From positions 558,001 to 622,000 of the forward strand of contig NZ_QNUM01000001.1 of NCBI RefSeq assembly GCF_003574655.1: a DNA stretch of 64,000 bases, given 5' to 3'. This DNA is from Cohaesibacter haloalkalitolerans (GTDB lineage Bacteria > Pseudomonadota > Alphaproteobacteria > Rhizobiales > Cohaesibacteraceae). Shown piece by piece: positions 54,152 through 63,860 of the stretch. The notes under the pieces were generated by a model. That model saw only the letters and a list, made by a program, of their open reading frames with translations. It made no database searches and was not told the DNA's origin. The translations under genes and the position numbers were made by a program. Each line of letters begins with the position of its first letter. The first letter of the stretch is position 1.

Positions 54152-56311
54152 TCAGAGGGCTTCCTGCTTGGCCTGACGGCGGCGGGAATGGAGCAGCGGC
54201 TCGGTGTAGCCGTTGGGCTGTTCCCGGCCCTTGAAGACCAGATCGCAGGCGGCGGCAAAGGCAACGGATTCGTCGAAATGGCCGGCCATCGGCTTGTAGA
54301 GGGGATCACCGGCATTCTGCTCGTCGACGATGGCGGCCATGCGCTGCATCGTGTCCATCACCTGATCGGCATCAACGATCTTGTGATGCAGCCAGTTGGC
54401 GACATGCTGGCTGGAAATACGCAGGGTCGCGCGGTCTTCCATCAGGCCGACGTTGTGGATGTCCGGCACCTTCGAGCAGCCGATGCCCTGATCGATCCAG
54501 CGCACCACATAGCCCAGAATGCCCTGCAGGTTGTTGTCCAGTTCCTTCTGGATGGTCTCTGCGTCGAGTTCGCGATCGCCGAGCAGCGGGATGGTGAGGA
54601 TCTTGCCCAGATCCGCCCGTGGACGGGCGCTGAGGGATACCTGAATCGCAGCAACGCTGACCTGATGATAATGGGTGGCGTGCAGGGTGGCGGCCGTTGG
54701 CGACGGCACCCAGGCACAGCTTGCCCCGGCTTTTGGATGGCCGATCTTGCTCTGCATCATGTCGGCCATTTCGTCCGGCTTGGCCCACATGCCCTTGCCG
54801 ATCTGGGCCTTGCCCTTGAGGCCGGTTTCGAGGCCGATGTCGACGTTCCAGTCCTCATAGGCAGCAATCCACGGCTGGGTCTTGATTTCCTCCTTCGGCA
54901 GGAACGGCCCAAGCTCCATGGAGGTGTGAATCTCGTCGCCGGTGCGATCAAGGAAGCCGGTGTTGATGAAGACGATGCGGTCCTTTACCGCGCGGATGCA
55001 TTCCTTGAGGTTGATCGTGGTGCGGCGTTCTTCGTCCATGACACCGATCTTGATGGTGCTGCGCGGCAGCGAGAAGACGTCCTCGACCGCGCAGAACAGG
55101 TCCTCGGCAAAGGCAACCTCTTCGGGGCCGTGCATCTTCGGCTTGACGATATAGATGCTGCCGGTACGGCTGTTGCCCTTGCGCTTGAGGTCATGCAGGG
55201 CGCAGGCTGTGGTCATGAAGGCATCCATGATCCCTTCGAAGATCGCCTTGCCCTCGCAGTCGAGAATGGCGTCGTTGGTCATCAGATGGCCGACGTTGCG
55301 CACCAGCAGCAGGCTACGGCCGTGCAGGGTCAGCGGTTCGCCCTCGGGTGTGACATACTCGCGGTCAGGGTTGAGCGCGCGGGTCATCATTGAGCCGTTC
55401 TTCTCGAAGCTGTCGGCAAGATCGCCCTTCATCAGGCCAAGCCAGTTGCGATAGGCAAGGCATTTGTCTTCGGCATCAACCGCAGCCACGGAATCCTCGC
55501 AATCCTGAATGGTGCTGATGGCCGACTCGAGCACGATGTCCTTGACGCCGGCTGAAGACAGCTGGCCAACCGGATCATGCGGGTCGATCTGCAACTCGAT
55601 ATGCAGGCCGTTGTTGACGAACAGGATGACATCATCGCCGCGATGGCCGGCATACTGTGCCGGGTCCTTCAGCATGGCGTCGGCGCCGTTGTAGAGCTCG
55701 GCGATCAGGGTTGCGCCGTTGTCGCACAGAACATATTTGGTCACATCGGCATGCTTGGCGTCCTGCAGCGGAACGGCCTCGTCAAGGAACTGGCAGCTCC
55801 GGGCGATGACCTCCTTGCCACGGGCCTTGTTGAATTTCCTCGATGGTGCCAGATCGCCTTCGCGACTGACGGCATTGGTGCCGTAGAGCGCGTCATAGAG
55901 GCTGCCCCAGCGGGCATTGGCGGCGTTGAGGGCAAAGCGGGCATTCATCACCGGCACGACAAGCTGCGGTCCGGCCAGGGTGGCGATCTCCTCATCGACA
56001 TTGGCGGTCGAGACCTCGAAGTCCTCGCCCTCCGGCAACAGGTAGCCGATGTCTTCCAGAAAGGCCCGATAGTAAATCGGCTTGAAGGCATTGCCATTGT
56101 TCGCCTTGCACCAGGTGTCGATCTGGCTTTGCAGGCTGTCGCGTTTGGCCAGCAGTTCGATGTTTCTCGGGGTCAGCAGGCGCACGGTGTTGGCAAGACC
56201 CTGCCAGAAGATATCGGCATCAACATTCGTGCCCGGCAAGATCTCTTCCTCGACCAGAGCGCACAGTTGTGGGTCTACCCGTAATCCAAATTTTTCCAAT
56301 CGACTGGTCAT
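54152..56311 (-). CDS. glcB: Malate synthase G
   Basis: This 719-residue monomeric malate synthase condenses glyoxylate with acetyl-CoA to malate. Segments typical of the G isoform are [26 protein letters not shown] (about residues 117-142), [15 protein letters not shown] near 388 and [17 protein letters not shown] near 420. ERRTTINL carries an active-site Arg. Toward the C-terminus NSRPRADL-like residues and WLHHKI follow. The length matches GlcB. It is transcribed away from the ureidoglycine aminohydrolase gene across 278 bp, which links it to glyoxylate produced by purine breakdown. No glycolate oxidase genes are in view. Confidence 0.95.
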   Translation of the reverse strand: MTSRLEKFGLRVDPQLCALVEEEILPGTNVDADIFWQGLANTVRLLTPRNIELLAKRDSLQSQIDTWCKANNGNAFKPIYYRAFLEDIGYLLPEGEDFEVSTANVDEEIATLAGPQLVVPVMNARFALNAANARWGSLYDALYGTNAVSREGDLAPSRKFNKARGKEVIARSCQFLDEAVPLQDAKHADVTKYVLCDNGATLIAELYNGADAMLKDPAQYAGHRGDDVILFVNNGLHIELQIDPHDPVGQLSSAGVKDIVLESAISTIQDCEDSVAAVDAEDKCLAYRNWLGLMKGDLADSFEKNGSMMTRALNPDREYVTPEGEPLTLHGRSLLLVRNVGHLMTNDAILDCEGKAIFEGIMDAFMTTACALHDLKRKGNSRTGSIYIVKPKMHGPEEVAFAEDLFCAVEDVFSLPRSTIKIGVMDEERRTTINLKECIRAVKDRIVFINTGFLDRTGDEIHTSMELGPFLPKEEIKTQPWIAAYEDWNVDIGLETGLKGKAQIGKGMWAKPDEMADMMQSKIGHPKAGASCAWVPSPTAATLHATHYHQVSVAAIQVSLSARPRADLGKILTIPLLGDRELDAETIQKELDNNLQGILGYVVRWIDQGIGCSKVPDIHNVGLMEDRATLRISSQHVANWLHHKIVDADQVMDTMQRMAAIVDEQNAGDPLYKPMAGHFDESVAFAAACDLVFKGREQPNGYTEPLLHSRRRQAKQEAL

Positions 56312-56589
56312 GTTTCCTTGGTCCTGCTGTTATTGATCTTGAGTGCTTTCCGGTTCGCTTGTCAGCGGCGAGGGCGCTCTCTTTCAAGATGCGCGCGATT
56401 ATGGACGCAACCTCTCTCTTCTGGAAAGACGAAAATTTCATTTATTTTCTAAAATTTCAAGAAGATGCTTCTTTTCAAAGCAGCGATCATCACGGTTGGC
56501 AAAAGAGGGCCGAGACTGTTTGATGAGGGCAGCTTTGAAACCAGCGTCATGATGGCCCAAATGGGTCGAGATGTGAAGGAAGGGACCCC

Positions 56590-57417
56590 ATGTCCTTGCA
56601 GAAATACCACATTCCAAAGGGTGGTTTGCCGCCTCAGTCACAACTTTTGACAGACAAGGCAGTCTTCACGCCAAGCTATGCGGTGATTCCGAGGGGAACG
56701 ATGCGGGATATCGTCTGCAGCCAGCTGCCCTTCTGGAACGGCATGCGGATGTGGGTGCTGGCCCGGCCGATGAGCGGATTTGCCGAAACCTTCTCCCAGT
56801 ATATCGTCGAGTTGCAACCCGGTGGCGGGTCTGACCGGCCCGAGACCGACGAACGGGCCGAAGCTGCCCTGTTCGTGGTCAGCGGCGAAATCGAGGTGAC
56901 GGTTGCTGGCAAGGGCGAGACGCATTCCCTTGTTGCGGGCGGGTTCGGCTTCGTTCCGGCTGGCATGGCCTGGACGATCCGGGCGAGCGGCGAGGACCCT
57001 GCGGTCTTTCACTGGTTCCGCAAGGCCTATGTCGCCGTCGAAGGGCTTGGTGCGCCGGACCCCATATTCGTCAATGAACAGACAATTGCTCCGATCCCGA
57101 TGCCTGAGACCGATGGCAAGTGGGCGACGACCCGCTTCATGGATCCGGACGACATGCGCCACGACATGCATATCACCGTGGTGACTTTCGAGCCGGGCGC
57201 GGTCATTCCCTTCATGGAAACCCATGTCATGGAACATGGGCTCTACGTGCTGGAAGGCAAGGCGGTCTACAAGCTCAATGAGGACTGGTACGAGGTTGAA
57301 GCCGGTGACTTCATGTGGCTGAGAGCCTTCTGCCCGCAGGCCTGCTATGCCGGTGGCCCGGGCAAGTTTCGCTATCTGCTCTACAAGGATGTCAATCGGC
57401 ACATGGCGTTCCTCTGA
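56590..57417 (+). CDS. (S)-ureidoglycine aminohydrolase (bicupin)
   Basis: This 275-residue bicupin protein is of the AllE/YlbA/UGHY family. The enzyme releases ammonia from (S)-ureidoglycine to give (S)-ureidoglycolate in allantoin breakdown. The N-terminal cupin (about 50-145) includes FVVSGEIEVTVAGKGE. The C-terminal, metal-binding cupin has FMETHVMEHGLYVLEG (about 209-224) with His and Glu ligands, followed by DFMWLRAFCPQACYAGGPG. The family ending YLLYKDVNRH is intact. The ATG has GGAAGGGA upstream. The stop codon is the first half of a hairpin (57415-57433). It is the first purine gene before xdhA. Confidence 0.92.
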   Translation: MSLQKYHIPKGGLPPQSQLLTDKAVFTPSYAVIPRGTMRDIVCSQLPFWNGMRMWVLARPMSGFAETFSQYIVELQPGGGSDRPETDERAEAALFVVSGEIEVTVAGKGETHSLVAGGFGFVPAGMAWTIRASGEDPAVFHWFRKAYVAVEGLGAPDPIFVNEQTIAPIPMPETDGKWATTRFMDPDDMRHDMHITVVTFEPGAVIPFMETHVMEHGLYVLEGKAVYKLNEDWYEVEAGDFMWLRAFCPQACYAGGPGKFRYLLYKDVNRHMAFL

Positions 57418-57433
57418 TGCCGATACGGCATCA
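57415..57433 (+). promoter_or_regulatory. Perfect hairpin on the stop codon of ureidoglycine aminohydrolase
   Basis: TGATGCCG (57415-57422) and CGGCATCA (57426-57433) are perfect inverted arms with an ATA loop. The TGA stop codon is the first three bases. No T-tract follows immediately, although the next 45 bp are T-rich. It may be a weak terminator or an operator for xdhA. Confidence 0.5.
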
Positions 57434-57490
57434 GTTGCATGGTGTTTGTTGATTATCTTTTGTAATATCCTGAAACTGTCGTAGTTTTTT

Positions 57491-57512
57491 CGGCATTCAC
57501 GAAAGAATGCCG
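57491..57512. promoter_or_regulatory. Candidate operator in the xdhA promoter region
   Basis: CGGCATTC (57491-57498) and GAATGCCG (57505-57512) form a perfect 8-bp dyad with a 6-bp spacer, about 90 bp before the xdhA ATG. T residues precede rather than follow it, so it is not a terminator for the plus strand. A transcription-factor site is the better guess. It shares the CGGCAT/ATGCCG core with the hairpin at 57415. Confidence 0.45.
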
Positions 57513-57602
57513 TTGGACTAGTGTTGTTATTGCCCAATTGCTGATCACTAGAATGTTTTGCGTATTATCTGGGCAGTCCAACTCTTCTGGAGGGTTCAGG
57601 CC

Positions 57603-59060
57603 ATGCCGTCAATCCGCAAGGATATTCGTTTCTGGCTCAATGACGAACTGATCGTGCTCGATCACTGTTCACCGAGCGAGACACTGCTCGACTATCTGCG
57701 TCTTGAACGGCGCTTGACTGGAACCAAGGAAGGCTGCGCAGAGGGCGATTGCGGTGCATGTACCACGCTTGTGGGGCGGCTCTTTCAAGGCACTCTGATC
57801 TATGAGTCCGTCAATGCCTGCATTCGCTTTCTGCCCAGCCTTGACGGTTGCCACGTAGTGACCATCGAAGGGCTCAGGGGGACGGACGGCGGTTTGCATC
57901 CGGTGCAGCAGGCGATGGTGGATCACCATGGCAGCCAGTGCGGCTTCTGTACACCGGGCATTGTGATGTCGCTCTATGCGCTCTGGATGACCGATCCCGA
58001 ACCGACCCGTGACAGGATTGAAGAGGCACTGCAGGGCAATCTTTGTCGCTGCACGGGCTATGCACCGATCATCCGCGCCGCTGTCGCCATCAGCGGCTAT
58101 GGATCTCCGGCTTCGGATTGGCTGGAGCAGGAGAGAAAACGCAATTTCAAGCGTCTGATCGATCTCAAGGACGGGGCGCGGGTGGTGCTGGAGAGCGACG
58201 GAAGGCGGGCGATCCTGCCAGCCAATCTCGATGATTTTTCCCATGTGCGTCTTGAGGAGCCCGATGCCATCATCGTGGCGGGGGCAACGGATGTCGGGCT
58301 GTGGGTCACCAAGCAGATGCGTGACCTTCAGACGCTGATCTTCATCGGCCATCTGGAGGACATGAAGACCGTGATCTGCTCCCAGACCCACATCACCATC
58401 GGCGCCGGTGTGACCTATAGCGAGGCGCAGCAGGCGATCAGTGGCTATTTCCCTCATCTCGATGCCTTCTGGCGGCGTATCGCTGGCCAGCAGATCCGCA
58501 ACATGGGCACCATCGGCGGCAATATCGCCAACGGGTCGCCCATCGGCGACATGCCGCCGGTGCTGATCGCTCTGGGGGCCGATCTTGTGCTGCGCAAGAG
58601 CTGGGAGCAGCGCACCATCCGGCTCGAGGATTTCTTCCTTGACTATGGTAAGCAGGACCGTTGGGAGGGGGACTTCGTCGAGGCGATCCGCATACCCATT
58701 CCGGGACCGGGCAGCCTGCACGGGGTCTACAAGATTTCCAAGCGTCGGGACGAGGACATTTCGTCGGTTTGCGTGGCGTTTCACCTTGTTGTGAGTGGCG
58801 GCAAGATCGTCAAGGCGCGGATTGCCTTCGGCGGCATGGCCGCAACGCCCAAGCGGGCATCGGAGGCTGAAGCGGCCCTCAAGGGGCAGGCCTTCTCGCT
58901 TGCTGCCATGCAGGCCGCTGCCGACCGTCTGCCACTGGATTTCCACCCGATCAGTGACATGAGGGCCAGTGCCGACTATCGCATGCGGGTGGCCAAGAAT
59001 CTCTTCGAGCAGTTCTGGCATGACAAGCGGGGCGCGCTATCTCTGGAGGCGGCTGAATGA
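57603..59060 (+). CDS. xdhA: Xanthine dehydrogenase small subunit (2Fe-2S and FAD domains)
   Basis: This 485-residue subunit has a plant-ferredoxin [2Fe-2S] domain with Cys45, Cys50 and Cys53 in GCAEGDCGACTT. A helical second-cluster domain has CGFC (113, 116) and CRC (148, 150). An FAD domain (about 195-480) has RNMGTIGGNIANGSPIGDMPP. It passes electrons from the molybdenum subunit to NAD+. I chose the ATG at 57603 because TGGAGGG precedes it by 8 bp. The open frame extends 15 codons upstream. Its stop overlaps the xdhB start by 4 bp. Confidence 0.95.
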   Translation: MPSIRKDIRFWLNDELIVLDHCSPSETLLDYLRLERRLTGTKEGCAEGDCGACTTLVGRLFQGTLIYESVNACIRFLPSLDGCHVVTIEGLRGTDGGLHPVQQAMVDHHGSQCGFCTPGIVMSLYALWMTDPEPTRDRIEEALQGNLCRCTGYAPIIRAAVAISGYGSPASDWLEQERKRNFKRLIDLKDGARVVLESDGRRAILPANLDDFSHVRLEEPDAIIVAGATDVGLWVTKQMRDLQTLIFIGHLEDMKTVICSQTHITIGAGVTYSEAQQAISGYFPHLDAFWRRIAGQQIRNMGTIGGNIANGSPIGDMPPVLIALGADLVLRKSWEQRTIRLEDFFLDYGKQDRWEGDFVEAIRIPIPGPGSLHGVYKISKRRDEDISSVCVAFHLVVSGGKIVKARIAFGGMAATPKRASEAEAALKGQAFSLAAMQAAADRLPLDFHPISDMRASADYRMRVAKNLFEQFWHDKRGALSLEAAE

Positions 59061-61429
59061 AGCAAGATGTGAAAAGCGCAAAGACGGTCGCCCAAGGCAT
59101 CCGCGGGGCCGTGCATCAGGATCACAAGCATGACTCCGCCCACAAGCATGTGACGGGGGCCGCCGACTATACCGATGACACGCTGGAACCGGTCGGCACG
59201 CTGCACGCCTATCTGGGTCTCAGTGACAAGGTTCATGCCAGGATTGTCGCCATGGATTTTACTCCCTGCCTTGCCATGGATGGTGTGGTGGGTGTGCTCA
59301 CCGCCGAGGATATCGTCGCGCCGGGGCATAATGACGTGAGCGCCAATCACCTCAATGACGAACCGGTTTTCCCGACCGGCAAGGTGCAGTTTCTAGGGCA
59401 GCCATTGTTTGCCGTGGTCGCCCGAACACGGGCCGAGGCGCGCAAGGCAACTGCGGCCGCCAGGATCACCTATGAAACCTTGCCAGCCAAGATTGATGTG
59501 CTTGCGGCGAAAGAGGCAGGCTATCCCAATGTTGCCAAACCGCTGAAGCTGGAGCGCGGCGATGTGAAGGCGGGTTTTGCCAGCGCGGCCCACCGGATCA
59601 AGGGGCAGATCCGTATAGGCGGACAGGATCACATGTATCTGGAAGGCCAGATCGCCTTTGCCATTCCCGGCGAGGACGAGGACATGCTGATCCGCACCTC
59701 GACCCAGCACCCCAGCGAAGCTCAGCATATGGTGGCTCAGGTGCTCGGCATCCCCTCCCACTCGGTCACAGTGGAAGTGCGGCGGCTCGGCGGCGGGTTC
59801 GGTGGCAAGGAATCGCAGATGAGCATTTTCTGTGCCGTTGCGGCGTTGGGTGCGCGCAAGTTTGGCCGCCCGGTCAAGATCCGCCCTGATCGGGATGACG
59901 ACATGACGGCCACCGGCAAGCGGCATGACTTCGTGGTCGACTATGAGGTTGGCTTTGATGAGGATGGGGTGATCGTTGCCGTCGAAGGCGATTTCATGGC
60001 CCGATGCGGCTTTGCTGCCGATCTGTCCGGCCCGGTGACCGACCGGGCGTTGTTTCATGCGGACAACGCCTATTTCTACCCCCATGTGCTGTTGCGTTCG
60101 CATCCTCTGAAGACCAACACGGTTTCCAACACGGCGTTTCGCGGCTTTGGTGGGCCGCAGGGAGTGGTGGTTGCCGAGCGGATCATCGAGGAGATCGCCT
60201 TTGCCCTTGGCAAGGATCCGCTGGCGGTGCGCAAGGCCAATTTCTATGGCGGCGCGGGGCGGGACGTAACGCCCTATCACCAGCAGGTCGAGGACAATAT
60301 CCTGCCACGCCTCATTGGTGAAATGGAGGCAAGGGCCGACTATCAGGCACGCCGTGTAGCCATTCTCGCGTTCAACGAGGAGGCTAACCGCTCCGGCGGC
60401 ATCCATCGCAAGGGGCTGGCGCTGACGCCGGTCAAGTTCGGGATTTCCTTCACGGCCACCCATTTCAATCAGGCTGGCAGCCTCATTCACATCTATTCCG
60501 ACGGCTCGATCCAGCTCAACCATGGCGGCACCGAGATGGGGCAGGGTCTCTACACCAAGGTGGCGCAGGTGGTGGCCGACGCCTTTCAGGTGGATATCGA
60601 GCGGATCAAGATCACGCGCACGGCGACGGACAAGGTGCCCAACACCTCGGCAACGGCGGCGTCTTCCGGCTCCGATCTCAATGGCATGGCGGCGCTCGAT
60701 GCTGCCAACCAGCTCAAGGGGCGGCTTGTTGCCTTCATGTGCGAGAAATGGGGCGAGGCTGAAGAGGCCATCACCTTCCTGCCCAACCGGGTAATGATTG
60801 GCGATGTGTCGCTGTCCTTCGACGAGCTGATCAAACAGGCTTACCTCGCGCGGGTGCATCTGTCGGCGGCGGGCTTCTACAAGACGCCGAAGATCCACTG
60901 GGATCGGGACAAGGGAGAGGGACGGCCGTTTTTCTACTATGCCTATGGCGCGGCGGTGTCGGAAGTCACGGTCAACCGGCTGACCGGGGATTATGTCATC
61001 GATCGGACCGATATCATCCACGACGTTGGCAAGTCGCTCAATCCGGTGCTCGACCGGGGGCAGGTGGAAGGCGCCTTTGTGCAGGGCATGGGCTGGCTGA
61101 CCACCGAGGAGCTGTGGTGGGACGGCGATGGCCGACTGCGGACGCATGCTCCGTCGACCTACAAGATCCCGCTTGCCAGCGATATTCCGCGTATCTTCAA
61201 CGTCGAACTGGCTGAATGGTCCGAGAATGCCGAGCGCACGATCAAGCGCTCCAAGGCCGTCGGCGAGCCGCCCTTCATGCTGGCAATCTCGGTGCTGGAG
61301 GCGCTTTCCATGGCGGTGGCCAGCGTGGCGGACTACACGGTTTGTCCAAGGCTGGACACCCCGGCAACACCCGAGCGGGTGCTGATGGCAATCGAGGCCC
61401 TGCAGGCGAAAGGGCGCTCTGATGGCTGA
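59057..61429 (+). CDS. xdhB: Xanthine dehydrogenase large molybdopterin subunit
   Basis: This 790-residue catalytic subunit oxidises hypoxanthine and xanthine to urate at the molybdenum cofactor. It shows LGGGFGGKESQ near 254, NTAFRGFGGPQG near 360 (Arg for substrate binding), NHGGTEMGQGLYTKVAQV near 490 and GEPPFMLAISVLEAL near 735, whose Glu is the catalytic base. It overlaps xdhA by 4 bp and xdhC by 8 bp, giving a coupled xdhABC unit. The size and motifs are those of bacterial XdhB. Confidence 0.95.
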   Translation: MKQDVKSAKTVAQGIRGAVHQDHKHDSAHKHVTGAADYTDDTLEPVGTLHAYLGLSDKVHARIVAMDFTPCLAMDGVVGVLTAEDIVAPGHNDVSANHLNDEPVFPTGKVQFLGQPLFAVVARTRAEARKATAAARITYETLPAKIDVLAAKEAGYPNVAKPLKLERGDVKAGFASAAHRIKGQIRIGGQDHMYLEGQIAFAIPGEDEDMLIRTSTQHPSEAQHMVAQVLGIPSHSVTVEVRRLGGGFGGKESQMSIFCAVAALGARKFGRPVKIRPDRDDDMTATGKRHDFVVDYEVGFDEDGVIVAVEGDFMARCGFAADLSGPVTDRALFHADNAYFYPHVLLRSHPLKTNTVSNTAFRGFGGPQGVVVAERIIEEIAFALGKDPLAVRKANFYGGAGRDVTPYHQQVEDNILPRLIGEMEARADYQARRVAILAFNEEANRSGGIHRKGLALTPVKFGISFTATHFNQAGSLIHIYSDGSIQLNHGGTEMGQGLYTKVAQVVADAFQVDIERIKITRTATDKVPNTSATAASSGSDLNGMAALDAANQLKGRLVAFMCEKWGEAEEAITFLPNRVMIGDVSLSFDELIKQAYLARVHLSAAGFYKTPKIHWDRDKGEGRPFFYYAYGAAVSEVTVNRLTGDYVIDRTDIIHDVGKSLNPVLDRGQVEGAFVQGMGWLTTEELWWDGDGRLRTHAPSTYKIPLASDIPRIFNVELAEWSENAERTIKRSKAVGEPPFMLAISVLEALSMAVASVADYTVCPRLDTPATPERVLMAIEALQAKGRSDG

Positions 61430-62285
61430 GGGGTTGGCGCTGTTCCTGCAAGAGGCCGGGCCCGTCATCAAGGTCTGCCTCAGTGACGTCCGGGGCTCCT
61501 CTCCCCGTGAGGCCGGAGCCTCGCTCTATGTGACCGAAAAGCGGATGCATGGCACCATTGGCGGCGGGCAACTGGAATATATCGCCATTGACGAGGCCCG
61601 GCGGATGCTCGGGCGTGGCGAGGCGGAAAAGCGGTTGGCTGTGCCACTGGGGCCAGAGATCGGCCAATGCTGCGGCGGCGCCGTGACACTGTCCTTTGCG
61701 CTGATGGATGAAGCGCAGAAGGAAGCTGAAATCGCAGCCGAACGGAAGGCTCTGGATGCCTTGCACCATGTCTATATCTTCGGTGCCGGGCATGTGGGAC
61801 GGGCGCTCGCCCGGGCGCTGCATCTGCTGCCCGTCCGGCCGATCCTTGTCGACAGCCGAGCCGAAGAGCTGGCGCTGGTCGATGTGCCGGTGGAGCAGCG
61901 TCTGTCGGCCCTGCCGGAAGCGGAGATCCGCGCCGCGCCGCCTGCAAGCGCGTTTCTCATCCTGACCCACGATCATGCTCTTGATTTTCTGCTGGCGCGG
62001 GAAGCACTGGCGCGAGCTGATGCGGCCTATGTCGGCATGATCGGTTCGAAGAGCAAGCGGGCCACCTTCAGCCATTGGCTGAAGCGCGAGGCACCGGATC
62101 AGGCTGAGGCGCTTCTGCCTTCGCTGGTCTGCCCAATCGGTCGGCATGACCATGTGCGCGACAAGCGACCTGAGGTGATTGCCGCGATGGTGGCGGCCGA
62201 GCTGCTGGGCGTTCTGTTGCGGGATCTGCCATCTGGGCAGTCTGGCCCCGATGCGCATGCCGGGCAGGCTGACCGGATATTCTGA
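61422..62285 (+). CDS. xdhC: Xanthine dehydrogenase accessory protein XdhC
   Basis: This 287-residue chaperone inserts sulfurated molybdenum cofactor into XdhB. The N-terminal XdhC/CoxI domain has DVRGSSPREAGASLYV and GTIGGGQLEYIAIDEA (residues 43-58), then QCCGGAVTLSF. The C-terminal Rossmann domain has VYIFGAGHVGRALARAL (about 108-124) and YVGMIGSKSKR. It begins 8 bp inside the end of xdhB, and a perfect terminator follows 46 bp later. Confidence 0.93.
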   Translation: MAEGLALFLQEAGPVIKVCLSDVRGSSPREAGASLYVTEKRMHGTIGGGQLEYIAIDEARRMLGRGEAEKRLAVPLGPEIGQCCGGAVTLSFALMDEAQKEAEIAAERKALDALHHVYIFGAGHVGRALARALHLLPVRPILVDSRAEELALVDVPVEQRLSALPEAEIRAAPPASAFLILTHDHALDFLLAREALARADAAYVGMIGSKSKRATFSHWLKREAPDQAEALLPSLVCPIGRHDHVRDKRPEVIAAMVAAELLGVLLRDLPSGQSGPDAHAGQADRIF

Positions 62286-62330
62286 AACAGCCTGTCCTCA
62301 AACCATCCATCCAATGAATTCAGGCAAGGA

Positions 62331-62364
62331 AAAAGCCCGGCAGGTGGTGCCGGGCTTTTGTTTT
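62331..62364. terminator. Strong bidirectional terminator between xdhC and the purine permease gene
   Basis: A perfect 12-bp stem (62331-62342 with 62348-62359) closes a 5-nt loop, with TTTTGTTTT on the right and AAAA on the left. It serves xdhC and the convergent permease gene. Confidence 0.92.
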
Positions 62365-62382
62365 CAATGGTCAGACGCTGGA

Positions 62383-63810
62383 TCACTCGCCGGGCTGGAC
62401 TTCCGGGTTATGACCGGCCATGCCGCCGGACACTTCCTCGGTGGCTTCTGCTGCCAGTTCTTCTGGCAGGACCAGGTTGAGAACCACGGCGATCAGAGCA
62501 GAAGGCAACAGGCCGGATGTCAGAAGGACCTTGAGCGTGCCCGGAACATACTGCAGGGCGCTTGGCTCCAGCTGCAGGCCCAGACCGACCGACAGGGAGA
62601 TGGCGAAGATCACCATGTTGCGACGGTTCCAGTTGACGTCGGACAGCATGGAGATGCCGGAAGCGACGACCATGCCGAACATGACCACCACGCCACCACC
62701 AAGAACTTCGATCGGGATGGTGCGGATGAGGCTGCCCACCTTCGGGACGAGGCCACAGATGATCAGGAAGATGGCACCAAAGGTGACCACATGGCGGCTC
62801 ATGACGCCGGTGATGGCAACCAGGCCCACGTTCTGGGAGAAGGAAGTGTTTGGCAAGGCACCGAAGACACCGGCAATGGCCGTGCCCAGTCCGTCTGCAT
62901 AGGTGGCGCCTGCGATTTCCTTGTCGGTTGCCTCGCGACCTGCACCGCCCTTGGTGATGCCGGAAACGTCGCCAACGGTTTCAATGGCGGAGACGACGGC
63001 CATCAGGCAGAAGCCGATGATCGCGGCAAAGGACATTTCAAAGCCGAATTTGAATGGCATTGGCAGGGCAAAGGCCGCAGCGTTGTTCCATGAACCGGCG
63101 ATGGAGGCAACCGGCAGCTTGCCAATGACAATGGCGAAGATGTAACCGGCGATGAGGCCAAGCAGCACGGCGGAAATGGCCCACATGCCACGGGCATAGA
63201 ATTTGAGGCCAAGGGTGACAAGGATCACCACAGCTGCGCAGGCCCAGCTGGTGAGCGTGCCGAATTCAGGCTTGCCAACCATGTGGGCACCGCCTGCCGA
63301 ATACTGGATGCCGACCTTGATCAGCGCCAGACCGATCATCATCACCACAAGGCCGGTGACGAGCGGCGGCAGGGCAAAGCGGATCTTGCCGATGAACAGG
63401 CCAAGGAAGGCGTGGAACAGACCACCGATGAAAATCCCGGTGTAGAGAGCGGCCATGCCGTCAACACCCTTGCCGGCAACCAGCGGGATCATGACAGGCA
63501 GGAAGGCGAAGCTGGTGCCCTGAACCACAGGCAGGGCGGCGCCAACCGGGCCGAGCGTGATGGTCTGGAGCAGGGTTGCCACACCGGCAATCAGCATGGC
63601 CATCTGGATCATGTAGAGCAGCTCAGGGAAATCCGGGCTGTTGGAGCCAAAGCCGAAGCCTGCTGCGCCAGCGACGATGATGGCAGGTGTCACGTTGGCA
63701 ATGAACATGGCCAGCACGTGCTGGATGCCCAGTGGAATGGCCTTGAGTAGTGGTGGCGTGTAGTTTGGATCACGGAGCTGCTCCGGAGTGCCGATAGAAT
63801 TGTTCTTCAT
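62383..63810 (-). CDS. Xanthine/uracil permease family transporter (NCS2)
   Basis: This 475-residue inner-membrane NCS2 transporter has about 14 hydrophobic segments. The N-terminal part reads GIQHVLAMFIANVTPAIIV, TM3 has PVVQGTSFAFLPVM, and the family signature near 310-330 reads NTSFSQNVGLVAITGVMSR. It imports xanthine, urate or uracil with protons. Its place beside xdhABC favours xanthine or urate. I chose the second ATG (63810) since GAGGGG is 7 bp upstream. The ATG at 63813 and a TTG at 63825 are alternatives. It converges with xdhC. Confidence 0.93.
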   Translation of the reverse strand: MKNNSIGTPEQLRDPNYTPPLLKAIPLGIQHVLAMFIANVTPAIIVAGAAGFGFGSNSPDFPELLYMIQMAMLIAGVATLLQTITLGPVGAALPVVQGTSFAFLPVMIPLVAGKGVDGMAALYTGIFIGGLFHAFLGLFIGKIRFALPPLVTGLVVMMIGLALIKVGIQYSAGGAHMVGKPEFGTLTSWACAAVVILVTLGLKFYARGMWAISAVLLGLIAGYIFAIVIGKLPVASIAGSWNNAAAFALPMPFKFGFEMSFAAIIGFCLMAVVSAIETVGDVSGITKGGAGREATDKEIAGATYADGLGTAIAGVFGALPNTSFSQNVGLVAITGVMSRHVVTFGAIFLIICGLVPKVGSLIRTIPIEVLGGGVVVMFGMVVASGISMLSDVNWNRRNMVIFAISLSVGLGLQLEPSALQYVPGTLKVLLTSGLLPSALIAVVLNLVLPEELAAEATEEVSGGMAGHNPEVQPGE

Positions 63811-63860
63811 CATGTTACCCCTCAACGGTTATTGTCTTTCCTCCGGTGACTTTTTGTCTT

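Noticed and set aside
59393-61471. Long minus-strand frame opposite xdhB
   Set aside because: The plus strand encodes an unambiguous XdhB with all cofactor motifs. The opposite frame has Arg/His-rich shadow composition.
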